A DNA stretch of 6,240 nt, taken from NCBI GenBank assembly GCA_015657395.1, contig JADLKI010000008.1, positions 497,372 through 503,611 of the forward strand, in the 5' to 3' direction. The notes under the pieces were generated by a model. It saw only the letters and a program-made list of their open reading frames with translations. It had not been told where the DNA came from and ran no database searches. A program made the translations under genes and the position numbers. This DNA comes from Spirochaetales bacterium (GTDB taxonomy: Bacteria; Spirochaetota; Spirochaetia; Treponematales; Rectinemataceae). Position 1 is the first letter of the stretch. Each line of letters starts with the position of its first letter. Positions 1 through 6,240 of this stretch are shown piece after piece.

Positions 1-423
1 CCCGACAAAGTATTCTTTGCCGCGGATGCCCTGGCAGGAGCGCCGATTCTCGAAAAATACCATATTTTCTTTTTCTACGATGTCGCTGCGGAGCTTGAGA
101 CGCTCTCGATGCTAGAGAGAATCGAGGCCGCGTGGTTTGTGCCTTCGCATGCGGAGCCGGTCCGCGACATCGGGCCGCTTGTCGGTCTCAACCGCGCGAA
201 GATCTTCGAGATCGCCGAGGTCATCGTCGGCCTTGTCAGTGACAGTGCCTCACTCGAGGACATTGTGGCTGATGTTTGCGCCCACTATGATATAATTCTC
301 AATGCGGACCAGCATGTACTCGTCGGGTCGACGATCCGCTCGTATCTTTCGTGGCTCTGCGATCAGGGCCGGCTCGAGTATGGATTTGAGCGCAACAGAA
401 TGACATTCAGGATGAAACAATGA
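1..423 (+). CDS. MBL-fold metallo-hydrolase, C-terminal part (5' truncated by window edge)
   Basis: The frame is open from base 1 and ends at TGA 421-423, leaving 140 C-terminal residues. The fragment starts in the last part of a metallo-beta-lactamase fold. FFAADAL (residues 5-11) carries the aspartate that normally bridges the two metals (D9). It is followed by a KY.I.F.YDV stretch and by VPSHAEP (47-53), whose H50 fits the final metal-ligand histidine of the COG0491-type hydrolases. Residues about 64-140 form an alpha-rich tail ending in a winged-helix-like segment, as seen in MBL proteins with an extra C-terminal domain. The HxHxDH motif would lie upstream and cannot be seen, so substrate and activity are unknown. 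An internal ATG at 109 is not the start, because the conserved aspartate lies before it. The stop codon overlaps the start of the outer-membrane protein gene (ATGA, 420-423), so the two genes are probably co-transcribed and translationally coupled. Confidence 0.8.
   Translation, partial: PDKVFFAADALAGAPILEKYHIFFFYDVAAELETLSMLERIEAAWFVPSHAEPVRDIGPLVGLNRAKIFEIAEVIVGLVSDSASLEDIVADVCAHYDIILNADQHVLVGSTIRSYLSWLCDQGRLEYGFERNRMTFRMKQ
409..412 (+). promoter_or_regulatory. Ribosome binding site of the outer-membrane protein gene
   Basis: AGGA lies 7 bases before ATG 420, inside the last codons of the upstream hydrolase gene. It supports ATG 420 as the start over an in-frame GTG at 447, which has only a weak AGAG stretch before it. 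The site's position inside the upstream gene fits translational coupling. Confidence 0.6.
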
Positions 424-2273
424 AGCAGGGAAATTCGACAGAGAGAGTGAATTCCGGACAGAAGAGCGGGACGCCGCGGCAGTTTCCGGACCGCGCCGTC
501 TTTTTGACAGTACTTTTTTCTATACTGCTGGGCGGCGCGGGGCTTGCGACGGTCTCCGCGCAGGGGCATCTCGCCGTGGAGCTCGGACATCCTGTCTATT
601 CCGTCATCGAAACGGCAGAACTGCGCGGTGTGATCACGAGGCTCTCTTCGGTAAAACCGTACACCAGCCAGCAGGTCGCCGAGCTCCTGGCGACGATGAT
701 GGGGCACATGGAGGCGTTTTCGCCCGCGGAGCGGGCCCTCATTCGCCAGTATGCGGAGGAGTTCAAGGCCGGTACGGGAGTCGAACAGTCGCTCTGGGAA
801 GATAAAAACGGAAAAGCCCGTGCGGGCATCCGCGTCGAGGCGACGACGAAGCTCGACGCAGGCGGGCTCTACGATCTGATCGACGGTTCGAGTTCGACCG
901 CCCTCAAGGACATGTGGCACCTCAATTCGCGGTGGGTGCCGTACCTGGAAGGAGACCCGCTCCCATGGCTCTCGATGAAGGGCGAGGCCGGTTTCACCTT
1001 CGACAAGATCGAAGAGGACCTCTACCTTCCTTACGACTATACGAAGGAATGGGATGCGACCCACATATGGTTCGGGACACCGCGCAATTCCGACGGTACG
1101 CTCGACTATCCCACGGTGAGCTACGACATCCGCGAGGACATCGCGGCGGAGACCAACAACGGCTCACTGATGGTGAGGCTCTCGCGCTTCAGGCGGGACT
1201 GGGGCATCGGTTCGGGCTCGTTTGCCCTTTCGGGGACGGCGCGGCCCTTCGTGGGGTTCGAGACGGTGTTCCGGCCTTCGAAATATTTTGCGGTTTCGGG
1301 GCTGGTGGGGTCCCTCACGAACTGGGAAAAAGAGAGTAACGAGAAGAGTACAGCGCAGGATTCGTTGGGGAAGTACACGGCCATCTCGTACCAGAAGATG
1401 CTCGGGCTCCAGCGCATGGAACTTTTTCCCTTCGACTGGCTCACGGTCTCCGCGACGAGCACGATGGTGGGCGCGAAGCGCTTCGAGCTCGGGTATTTCT
1501 CGCCGCTTCTGTTCTCGGTGATGTACCAGAACCAGCTCGCCGATTTTGACAACCTCGGCGTGCAGGTGGACGGGCAGATCCTCGTGCCGCGCATCGGCAA
1601 GTTCTACGCCTCGTTCTATGCCGACGAGATGGAGATCACGAATCTCTCGGAGCTCTTCACCAAGGCGCGCAACATGTTTGCGCTGCAGGGCGGCGTGAAG
1701 GTGCCGGTGCCCTGGCTGTCCTTCGCGACCTTCACGGCGCAGTACACCAAGATCGAACCCTTTGTGTATTCCCACTATGCGACGTGGTATCCGGATTACC
1801 GGATGCGCGTGGACACTTCGTACACGCAGGACGGCGAAAACCTCGGCTACTATCTGCCGCCGAACTCCGACGAATTTCTGTTCAAGTTTGAAGTGACGCC
1901 GGCGCCCGACTGGCGCGTCTCCCTCAAGTATCGGTTTGTGCGGCACGGCGACAATCCGCAGGCGGACTGGGACTCAAGCCTGGCGGAAATTTACGGCGAT
2001 GTCAACAAATACATGGATTACAGCCAACTCGATTCTTACAACAAGAGCTTCCTCCACGACGGCATCTACGACTACAACCACATCGGCAATATCGTGGTGA
2101 CGTGGCGGCCGGCCAGCAAGCCTGAGCTTCTCGGCGTCACGATCCCCTTCGAGCTCAGTGCCGGCTATGGAATCTCCTACACCTGGTACGAAGACGGCAC
2201 TGGCGCCGGCCGCTCGGTCTCCGATCCCGAATGGAGAAACGTCCTCTCGCTGTCGATGAAGCTGTTTCTGTAA
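420..2273 (+). CDS. Exported outer-membrane beta-barrel, Wzi-like (capsule assembly family)
   Basis: This 617-residue protein begins with a Sec signal: a long polar n-region (1-25), a hydrophobic core (26-44) and a VSA cleavage site after A47. Residues about 48-130 look helical. They begin with a LGHPVYSVIE...LRG motif and a PYTSQQVAELL stretch, like the N-terminal helical part of Wzi-type barrels. The rest is rich in alternating aromatic/polar beta strands with many Trp and Tyr girdle residues. Wzi-like landmarks are RFRRDWGIGSGSFALSG (from 256), GYFSP (358-362), DFDNLGVQVDG (from 375) and LPPNSDEF (from 479). E. coli Wzi is a lectin-like barrel that anchors capsule; this protein is longer, and its ligand is unknown. 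It ends SMKLFL, with the barrel-type Phe next to last rather than last. It overlaps the upstream MBL gene by ATGA. Outer-membrane barrel is a secure call; Wzi membership rests on motif resemblance, and another surface-polysaccharide barrel is the main alternative. Confidence 0.75.
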   Translation: MKQGNSTERVNSGQKSGTPRQFPDRAVFLTVLFSILLGGAGLATVSAQGHLAVELGHPVYSVIETAELRGVITRLSSVKPYTSQQVAELLATMMGHMEAFSPAERALIRQYAEEFKAGTGVEQSLWEDKNGKARAGIRVEATTKLDAGGLYDLIDGSSSTALKDMWHLNSRWVPYLEGDPLPWLSMKGEAGFTFDKIEEDLYLPYDYTKEWDATHIWFGTPRNSDGTLDYPTVSYDIREDIAAETNNGSLMVRLSRFRRDWGIGSGSFALSGTARPFVGFETVFRPSKYFAVSGLVGSLTNWEKESNEKSTAQDSLGKYTAISYQKMLGLQRMELFPFDWLTVSATSTMVGAKRFELGYFSPLLFSVMYQNQLADFDNLGVQVDGQILVPRIGKFYASFYADEMEITNLSELFTKARNMFALQGGVKVPVPWLSFATFTAQYTKIEPFVYSHYATWYPDYRMRVDTSYTQDGENLGYYLPPNSDEFLFKFEVTPAPDWRVSLKYRFVRHGDNPQADWDSSLAEIYGDVNKYMDYSQLDSYNKSFLHDGIYDYNHIGNIVVTWRPASKPELLGVTIPFELSAGYGISYTWYEDGTGAGRSVSDPEWRNVLSLSMKLFL

Positions 2274-2315
2274 TGCATGTGTGGCGGCCCCAATCGTTCG
2301 GCTTCGCCGTTCGGT
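2274..2315. other. Convergent intergenic gap, 42 bases, no clear terminator
   Basis: The barrel gene and the acyltransferase gene end tail to tail here. The only structure seen is a 4-bp hairpin (CGGC, loop TTC, GCCG, 2299-2309) with no T-tract on either strand, and a CGTTCGG direct repeat at 2295 and 2308. Neither is convincing as an intrinsic terminator, so termination is probably factor-dependent or lies inside the opposing gene. Confidence 0.5.
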
Positions 2316-3055
2316 CTAGTCGTTCACCCCCCTGATCCGCGGCATCGGGCCGCGGTAGAGGGAATTGTCGCCGCCGCTGCACTCGATTTCGGCCTGCATG
2401 AGGTCGTGGACCTGGTTTGAAAATTGGATCGAGCGGACGAGCGTGGCATGGGCGTTTTTGCCGCAAGGGGGAGGCGTAATGGGAGCGAGCACGCGCACGG
2501 TCACCTGGATGCGCGTGGACTTTCTTCCATTGCGCCGTCTGAGAATGGTGACGACGGGACTACCGGCACACCGGACTTTATCGCGAAATAGAAGGCCCCC
2601 GCCTTGAAGGGGAATATTTTCTGGTTGCCGATGAAGCACTCGCCTTCCGGGTAGAAATGAACAAGACCCCGGTTTGCAAGGCCATGGGAGACAGCTTCTT
2701 CGATATCATCGAGACGGATTCCGCTCCTCGGGAGGGGAATGCCGCCCAAAAGCCTCACGAGCGAGCCGAGTACGGGAGCTTCGCATGTTTCCTCGAGGAG
2801 GGTGAAGTACGTGCGGCGCGGAAAGACGGCCATGCCATGAAAGACCGGGTCGAGCGGCATGCAGTGGTTGCTGATGAGGATGGCGCGCGAGGGTAATTTC
2901 CGGGACTTCTCCGGTTTTTTTGTTTCGATTCTGATACTGTACAGAAGACGGCTCAGCGGCCGACCGATAAGGGCGACAAAGGCGATAAGGATATCCCCCA
3001 TCAGGCGCGAAAAAGAGGTGTCGGAGGTCAGAGGGGCACCCTTCCGGTATCTCAT
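2316..3055 (-). CDS. PlsC-family lysophospholipid/glycolipid acyltransferase, apparent frameshift
   Basis: The N-terminal 167 residues (3055-2555) carry the PlsC signature. SNHCMPLD gives the catalytic NHx4D (N63, H64, D69), GGIPLPRSG (104-112) is the arginine block, FYPEGE (134-139) is the phosphate-binding EG block, and SGVPVVP (161-167) is block IV. The hydrophobic stretch at about 20-39 may be a membrane anchor. The frame then breaks: as written it adds 17 unrelated residues and stops at 2501. The next frame, read from 2555, continues at once with VVTILRRRNG and a plausible PlsC C-terminus to TAG 2318-2316, giving 246 residues, the normal family length. Such enzymes move an acyl group from acyl-CoA or acyl-ACP to a lysophospholipid or a sugar on a lipid. 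The start overlaps the glycosyltransferase stop (ATGA, 3055-3052). Only a weak AGG lies 12 bases upstream, so coupling is likely. The open frame continues upstream to 4105, but that part is an Arg/His-rich shadow of the glycosyltransferase gene. Family call secure; acceptor unknown. Confidence 0.8.
2552..2560 (-). other. Probable single-base deletion (frameshift point) in the acyltransferase gene
   Basis: The minus strand reads GTC CCG TCG here. The family-like continuation (VVP then VVT) needs GTC CCG GTC, that is, one extra G after the CCC run. Base 2555 would have to be read twice to join the frames. The sequence is not an X-XXY-YYZ slippery heptamer, so a sequencing or assembly error or a true mutation is more likely than programmed -1 frameshifting. 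Confidence 0.7.
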
Positions 3056-4191
3056 TTTACTTTTCTGCCTTTCCATTCGATGCCGCCTTCTTTGTTCACC
3101 GAGCGGAAGCCGCGCCAGAGCGATGACAGGGTATTCACGAATATAAGCGGATAGATGAATGCCACGTACCATGGCAGGCGGCGATCGATGGTCTCGAGAG
3201 CCCATGTATAGAACGACAGGATTGCCGACGCCTTGAGAAAAGGCAGAGCGGGCCCGAGCGAGGGAATATTGACAAAGCATACAATGACCGGAATGAAAAA
3301 GATGAGCGGTACGGCCACAGTCCCCAGGAACAGGATAATGAGATTCTTGCCGAGATAATCGTAGGCGTTCTTTGCAATGCCCCGAATCGCACCCTTGTAT
3401 GTCGTATACATGCGACAGTCGACCATATCCCGCAGGTCGGCAAACACTATCTTCCCGCCATGCTTTTTGACGACGCGCGCCATTTTTACATCTTCCGTCG
3501 CCTGGTGTTTCACTTTTTCGTACCCGCCGATTTTTTCGAAGAACGATCGCCGGAAAAGCATGAATTGCCCGATCGCATGGCTCATGAGTGGAGATTTTGT
3601 GCCTGAGATGAGATACAGGGGCAAACCGAGCATGGTCAGAAGATAGATCGAAGGCACGACGGAAGCCTCCGCAAAGCTGGGCATGAGATGGTGGACATAC
3701 CCTGTCACCAGATCGGCACTGTATCTTTCGGCGAGGGACATCGCCTTGCCGATGGAATCCGGCCTGTGGGTCGTGTCTGCGTCGGTGCAGAGCATGTAGT
3801 CTTCCTTGACATGGCCGGCCAGCTCCTGGAGGGCGTGAGGCTTGCCGTACCATCCTTCGGGCAGCGGTTCGGCCTTGAAAGCCTTGAATTTGCGCGGGTA
3901 CCGGAGCATGTAGTCCTTGAGAATCTCCCAGGTCTCGTCGGTCGAATTGTCGTCGATCACATAGATCTGATAGGAGCTGTAATCCTGCTGAAGCAGCGAA
4001 TCGAGGCAGGGACGGATGCGCAGAGCCTCGTTGCGCGCAGGTATGAGCACCGCCACGGAGGGCCCCGCCTTTTTGGGCACGATGGAGAGCGTGTGCATGA
4101 GCCACACAATATTCGATACTGTGATGAAGAAGAAAAATATGCAGGCAGCAAAAGTGACTACGCCGTACGCCGTGAGTATTGTCGTGCTCAT
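3052..4191 (-). CDS. Membrane-anchored GT2 family glycosyltransferase (CruC/CrtQ/HpnB-like)
   Basis: This 379-residue protein has an N-terminal membrane helix (about 8-33), a cytoplasmic GT-A domain and three hydrophobic segments near the C-terminus (about 286-308, 315-333, 339-357). The GT-A domain opens with SVAVLIPARNE (45-55). VIDDNSTDE (78-86) binds the nucleotide, PEGWYGKPHAL is at 111-121, and DAD (137-139) is the DXD metal site. ATEDVKMAR (231-239) supplies the likely catalytic acidic pair. The tail has IEWKGRKVK; a W-K-G-R tail and a P-x-GW-x-GK motif are typical of COG1215 enzymes that glycosylate carotenoids (CruC, CrtQ) or are hopanoid-associated (HpnB). The acceptor is therefore probably a membrane lipid, though sugar and acceptor cannot be read from the sequence. 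ATG 4191 is chosen because the GT2 fold begins there, GGAG lies 11 bases upstream, and it overlaps the TPR stop by ATGA. The 88 upstream in-frame codons are a shadow of the TPR gene. Confidence 0.88.
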   Translation of the reverse strand: MSTTILTAYGVVTFAACIFFFFITVSNIVWLMHTLSIVPKKAGPSVAVLIPARNEALRIRPCLDSLLQQDYSSYQIYVIDDNSTDETWEILKDYMLRYPRKFKAFKAEPLPEGWYGKPHALQELAGHVKEDYMLCTDADTTHRPDSIGKAMSLAERYSADLVTGYVHHLMPSFAEASVVPSIYLLTMLGLPLYLISGTKSPLMSHAIGQFMLFRRSFFEKIGGYEKVKHQATEDVKMARVVKKHGGKIVFADLRDMVDCRMYTTYKGAIRGIAKNAYDYLGKNLIILFLGTVAVPLIFFIPVIVCFVNIPSLGPALPFLKASAILSFYTWALETIDRRLPWYVAFIYPLIFVNTLSSLWRGFRSVNKEGGIEWKGRKVK

Positions 4192-5078
4192 TGTGCTAGT
4201 TTCTCCAGTTCGTTTGTTGCATATGGATTTTGAGGATACAGTTCGAGTGCCGCCCCAAACCACCATGCCGCGTGCTCGGAGAGCTTGAGATTGGCATACG
4301 CGGTGGCGATGCCGACGCGGATGTCGAAGAGCGCGTCCTTCGGCAAACCTTGTTCGGCCATCGGCAGAACGGCGGCGTAGGTCTCCAGCGCCTTTTTGTA
4401 GTTTCCTCCCCAGATCGTCGGGGGGTAGGCGAGCGCGCTCGCTTTCAGAAGCCATGCCTTGATATTCTTCGGTTCGGTCTCCAGCGCTTTGTTCGCGTAC
4501 TGACCGACTTTCGGTCCATTGCTGATCAAAAACCCCAGGTCTTTCAAAATGGAGAGTTCGCCCAGAGGTTCTGCGAGCGCGACGAGGGCAGTCGGCGTCT
4601 CCCCACTCAGTGCAATCATGCTGTACGCGGCATCGATGGCCTGTTCGAACCAGGGCACCGCCTTCTTTTTGTTTTTATGGTCGTTCCAGGAGCGGCCGGC
4701 GAGATATGCAATGCGCGCCTCGAGCAGTGCCCGGTCATACGCCGGGAGCTGTTGCCCGCCGATACTCTTCAGCAGGGAACCGGCCTGTGCATCGGCAGAC
4801 TCCGGGGCAGCGCCGTTGTACACACTGTCGCGGAGCACCAGGAAAGCCTGCACCGCGCTCTGGCTCAAAGCCGACGGGAATGGGACCCCGGGCAGAATGT
4901 CCTGGGTTTTCGCCAGAGTCCCCGGGGTATTCAGCTGGAAGACACCGACTGAGGGCGGATTTTTGGGGGGAGACGCAGGGGTCTGGGCAGATACAGGTGA
5001 GCGTGCGGTGATGAAGAGGGTTAAGAATACGAGAACTATGCACCGGGACGCATTAACGTGATGTTTAATAATGTCCAT
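4188..5078 (-). CDS. Secreted TPR-like repeat protein, function unknown
   Basis: This 296-residue protein has a Sec signal peptide (hydrophobic core about 13-26, SPVSA before Q32) and no lipobox cysteine, so it should be soluble in the periplasm or exported. A short proline-rich linker (33-42) follows, then an all-alpha region. TPR-like helix pairs are seen at about 114-152 (with WFEQAIDAAY), 190-238 (with NKALETEPKNIKAWLLKASAL and a YKKALETY helix) and 248-285 (with WWFGAALELYPQNPYA). The small-large-small residue spacing fits TPRs, though the repeats are degenerate. Such proteins usually act as protein-binding scaffolds. It is the first gene of the operon with the glycosyltransferase and acyltransferase, so it may assist transport or assembly of their product; this is inference. 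ATG 5078 is the only reasonable start, but its GAAGG is just 3 bases away, unusually close, so initiation may be weak. I do not recognise a named ortholog. Confidence 0.78.
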   Translation of the reverse strand: MDIIKHHVNASRCIVLVFLTLFITARSPVSAQTPASPPKNPPSVGVFQLNTPGTLAKTQDILPGVPFPSALSQSAVQAFLVLRDSVYNGAAPESADAQAGSLLKSIGGQQLPAYDRALLEARIAYLAGRSWNDHKNKKKAVPWFEQAIDAAYSMIALSGETPTALVALAEPLGELSILKDLGFLISNGPKVGQYANKALETEPKNIKAWLLKASALAYPPTIWGGNYKKALETYAAVLPMAEQGLPKDALFDIRVGIATAYANLKLSEHAAWWFGAALELYPQNPYATNELEKLAQ

Positions 5079-5187
5079 TGCCCTTCAGGATACCAGACTT
5101 TTCAGCTTGCGTGAATATTGAAAGTTGATATACCATGGTGGTGTTGACTTGCAGCGGGACGATACACCCGAGGAGGTATGCAAGCCC
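5079..5187. promoter_or_regulatory. Divergent intergenic region between the TPR operon and the C69 peptidase gene
   Basis: Both transcription units should start within these 109 bases. On the plus strand a weak promoter-like pair is TTGCGT (5107-5112), 16 bases, TATACC (5129-5134). On the minus strand only a poor -10-like TATCCT close to the start codon is seen. No operator palindrome, riboswitch or repeat stands out. The promoter role follows from gene orientation; the exact boxes are guesses. Confidence 0.35.
5171..5176 (+). promoter_or_regulatory. Shine-Dalgarno of the C69 peptidase gene
   Basis: A perfect AGGAGG lies 11 bases before ATG 5188. A closer ATG at 5178 is out of frame and stops after five codons, so 5188 is the start. 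That choice also puts the expected nucleophile cysteine at position 2. Confidence 0.75.
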
Positions 5188-6240
5188 ATGTGTGATACTC
5201 TTGTTCTGCATGACAATGCAGGGAAACCTGTCCTCTTTGGCAAGAATTCAGACCGAAATCCGGAAGAACCCCAGGCGCTTGTGCACATTCCGCCGCGCGA
5301 ACCGAAGACTGTCCTCATAAGAGAGGGAGTCGAATTCTCAGACAAGGGCTATGCGGTGCTGCTTTCCAAGCCGTCCTGGATGAATGGCGGCGAAATGGGC
5401 ATCAACAGCAAGTCTCTTGCAATCGGGAACGAGGCGGTCTTTTCGCGATTCAAGCCTGACGAAAATGGTGTGCTCGGCATGGATATACTCAGGGCGGCGC
5501 TCTCCGTCTGTGCGACGGCAAAAGAGGCCGTGGATTTCATCACTTCATTCGTCGAAACGTATCCCCAGGGCGGAAATGGAGCTTACAAAGGCAGGCTCAT
5601 CTACAACAACAGTTTTATTGCCGCGGATTCCGAAGAGGCGTATGTCATTGAGACGGCCGGCAAGCGCTGGGCCTGGCGCAAAGCCATGATTGTGGATGCG
5701 ATCTCGAACGCCTACTGCATTGAGGACGATTACAAACGTCTCGATACCCAGACACGAAAAGAAATCGCTCCCGTCAATGAGAGGGCCGCGTGTTCTGACG
5801 AGGCTGACCCCGGACGCAGGGGCCAGCGCAATTCCTGGAAAAAACATGTGGAAGATGCCCCATATCTTTTCTTTACAAAGGGCGAGCAGCGCAGGTCCAC
5901 TTCGCTGGCGGGGCTCATGCGCCTGGCTGCGGACGATTCGGCTCATGCCCCGCAGAAGGGCATCGAAGCGCTGTTTTCTCTTCTGCGCTCTCACGAGGGA
6001 GCTCCGAAGCCCGGCCTCTTCCTCAATCGCATGAAGAATCTCTGCGTCCATCCGGGTATATTCCCACAGAGCGCGACCACGGCGTCCATGGCCGTGGAAT
6101 ATTTGCCCGGCGGCGCGATTGTATGGTATACGGACAGCTCGTATCCCTGCGTCTCGCTGTATAAGCCGGCGATTTTGAAGGACAGCCGATTCTATTCATT
6201 GTGGAAACCCATCCCCGACGAACCGAAGGCAGAGGAGGGC
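5188..6240 (+). CDS. Secernin-like C69 family peptidase, 3' truncated by window edge
   Basis: The frame stays open from ATG 5188 to the window end (351 codons). It starts Met-Cys-Asp-Thr; in C69 peptidases and secernins (Ntn-hydrolase fold) the Cys becomes the N-terminal nucleophile after processing. Further family motifs are FGKNSDRNPEEPQ (17-29), SWMNGGEMGINSK (63-75) followed by AIGNEAVF, YNNSFIAADSEEAYVIETAG (from about 139), LCVHPG (285-290) and TTASM (297-301). There is no signal peptide and none is possible with Cys2 as nucleophile, so it should be cytoplasmic. C69 members include dipeptidases that cleave short peptides, but many secernins have no proven activity, so the substrate is unknown. 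Secernins are commonly around 400 residues or more, so roughly the last tens of residues are missing. It is transcribed away from the TPR operon and shows no functional link to it. Confidence 0.9.
   Translation, partial: MCDTLVLHDNAGKPVLFGKNSDRNPEEPQALVHIPPREPKTVLIREGVEFSDKGYAVLLSKPSWMNGGEMGINSKSLAIGNEAVFSRFKPDENGVLGMDILRAALSVCATAKEAVDFITSFVETYPQGGNGAYKGRLIYNNSFIAADSEEAYVIETAGKRWAWRKAMIVDAISNAYCIEDDYKRLDTQTRKEIAPVNERAACSDEADPGRRGQRNSWKKHVEDAPYLFFTKGEQRRSTSLAGLMRLAADDSAHAPQKGIEALFSLLRSHEGAPKPGLFLNRMKNLCVHPGIFPQSATTASMAVEYLPGGAIVWYTDSSYPCVSLYKPAILKDSRFYSLWKPIPDEPKAEEG

Noticed and set aside
1164..1946. Long minus-strand open frame of 260 codons inside the barrel gene (another runs 363-1064).
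   Set aside because: Arg/His/Glu-rich composition with no motif. It is a typical antisense shadow of a GC-rich coding gene.
2295..2314. Small hairpin CGGC-TTC-GCCG and CGTTCGG direct repeat in the convergent gap, considered as a shared terminator.
   Set aside because: The stem is only 4 bp and no T-tract follows on either strand.
3056..4105. The acyltransferase frame stays open upstream for 350 codons, suggesting a 534-residue fusion protein.
   Set aside because: The extra part is Arg/His/Gly-rich with no domain, and it lies over the clear GT2 gene on the same strand. The ATGA start at 3055 gives a standard PlsC N-terminus.
4192..4455. In-frame 88-codon N-terminal extension of the glycosyltransferase.
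   Set aside because: It is Arg-rich, overlaps the TPR gene, and would come before a normal GT2 N-terminal membrane anchor. The start at 4191 fits the ATGA overlap.
4230..4952. Plus-strand open frame of 240 codons opposite the TPR gene.
   Set aside because: No recognisable motif and shadow-like composition. The minus-strand frame has a signal peptide, TPR-like helices and an operon context.
5135..5320. Plus-strand 61-codon open frame beginning before the peptidase gene.
   Set aside because: It overlaps the strongly supported C69 start in another frame and has no ribosome binding site or motif.

Overview
The window comes from a diderm (Gram-negative-type) bacterium. It encodes a probable outer-membrane beta-barrel with a Sec signal peptide and a second Sec-exported protein. 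The DNA is moderately GC-rich and densely packed, and every junction between same-strand genes is a 4-base ATGA stop/start overlap. The gene mix (Wzi-like barrel, CruC/HpnB-type glycosyltransferase, PlsC acyltransferase, secernin-like C69 peptidase) would fit a Spirochaetota or related lineage. That placement is only an impression, because no taxonomic marker is present.

Layout: (1) Bases 1-423, plus strand, hold the 3' end of an MBL-fold metallo-hydrolase gene. (2) Bases 420-2273, plus strand, overlap it by ATGA and encode a 617-residue exported barrel resembling the Wzi capsule-assembly family. (3) A gap of only 42 bases (2274-2315) separates this from a convergent minus-strand operon. Read in its own direction, the operon runs: secreted TPR-like protein (5078-4188), membrane-anchored GT2 glycosyltransferase (4191-3052), PlsC-family acyltransferase (3055-2316). 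Each junction overlaps by ATGA. (4) A 109-base divergent intergenic region (5079-5187) leads to a plus-strand secernin-like C69 peptidase gene (5188 onward), which is still open at the right edge.

The minus-strand operon looks like a small glycolipid-modifying pathway. The GT2 enzyme would put a sugar on a lipid acceptor, the acyltransferase would add a fatty acid to the lipid or the sugar, and the TPR protein would act outside the cytoplasmic membrane. The nearby Wzi-like barrel makes a cell-surface theme plausible, but it is in a different, convergent transcription unit, so a functional link is inference only.

The clearest anomaly is in the acyltransferase gene. The conserved reading frame is lost at about base 2555 and resumes one frame over, as if one G (minus strand) were missing. 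Restoring it gives a normal 246-residue PlsC protein; as written, the frame ends early at 2501. I found no RNA gene, insertion sequence, CRISPR array or phage gene, and no clear evidence of a wholly new system.
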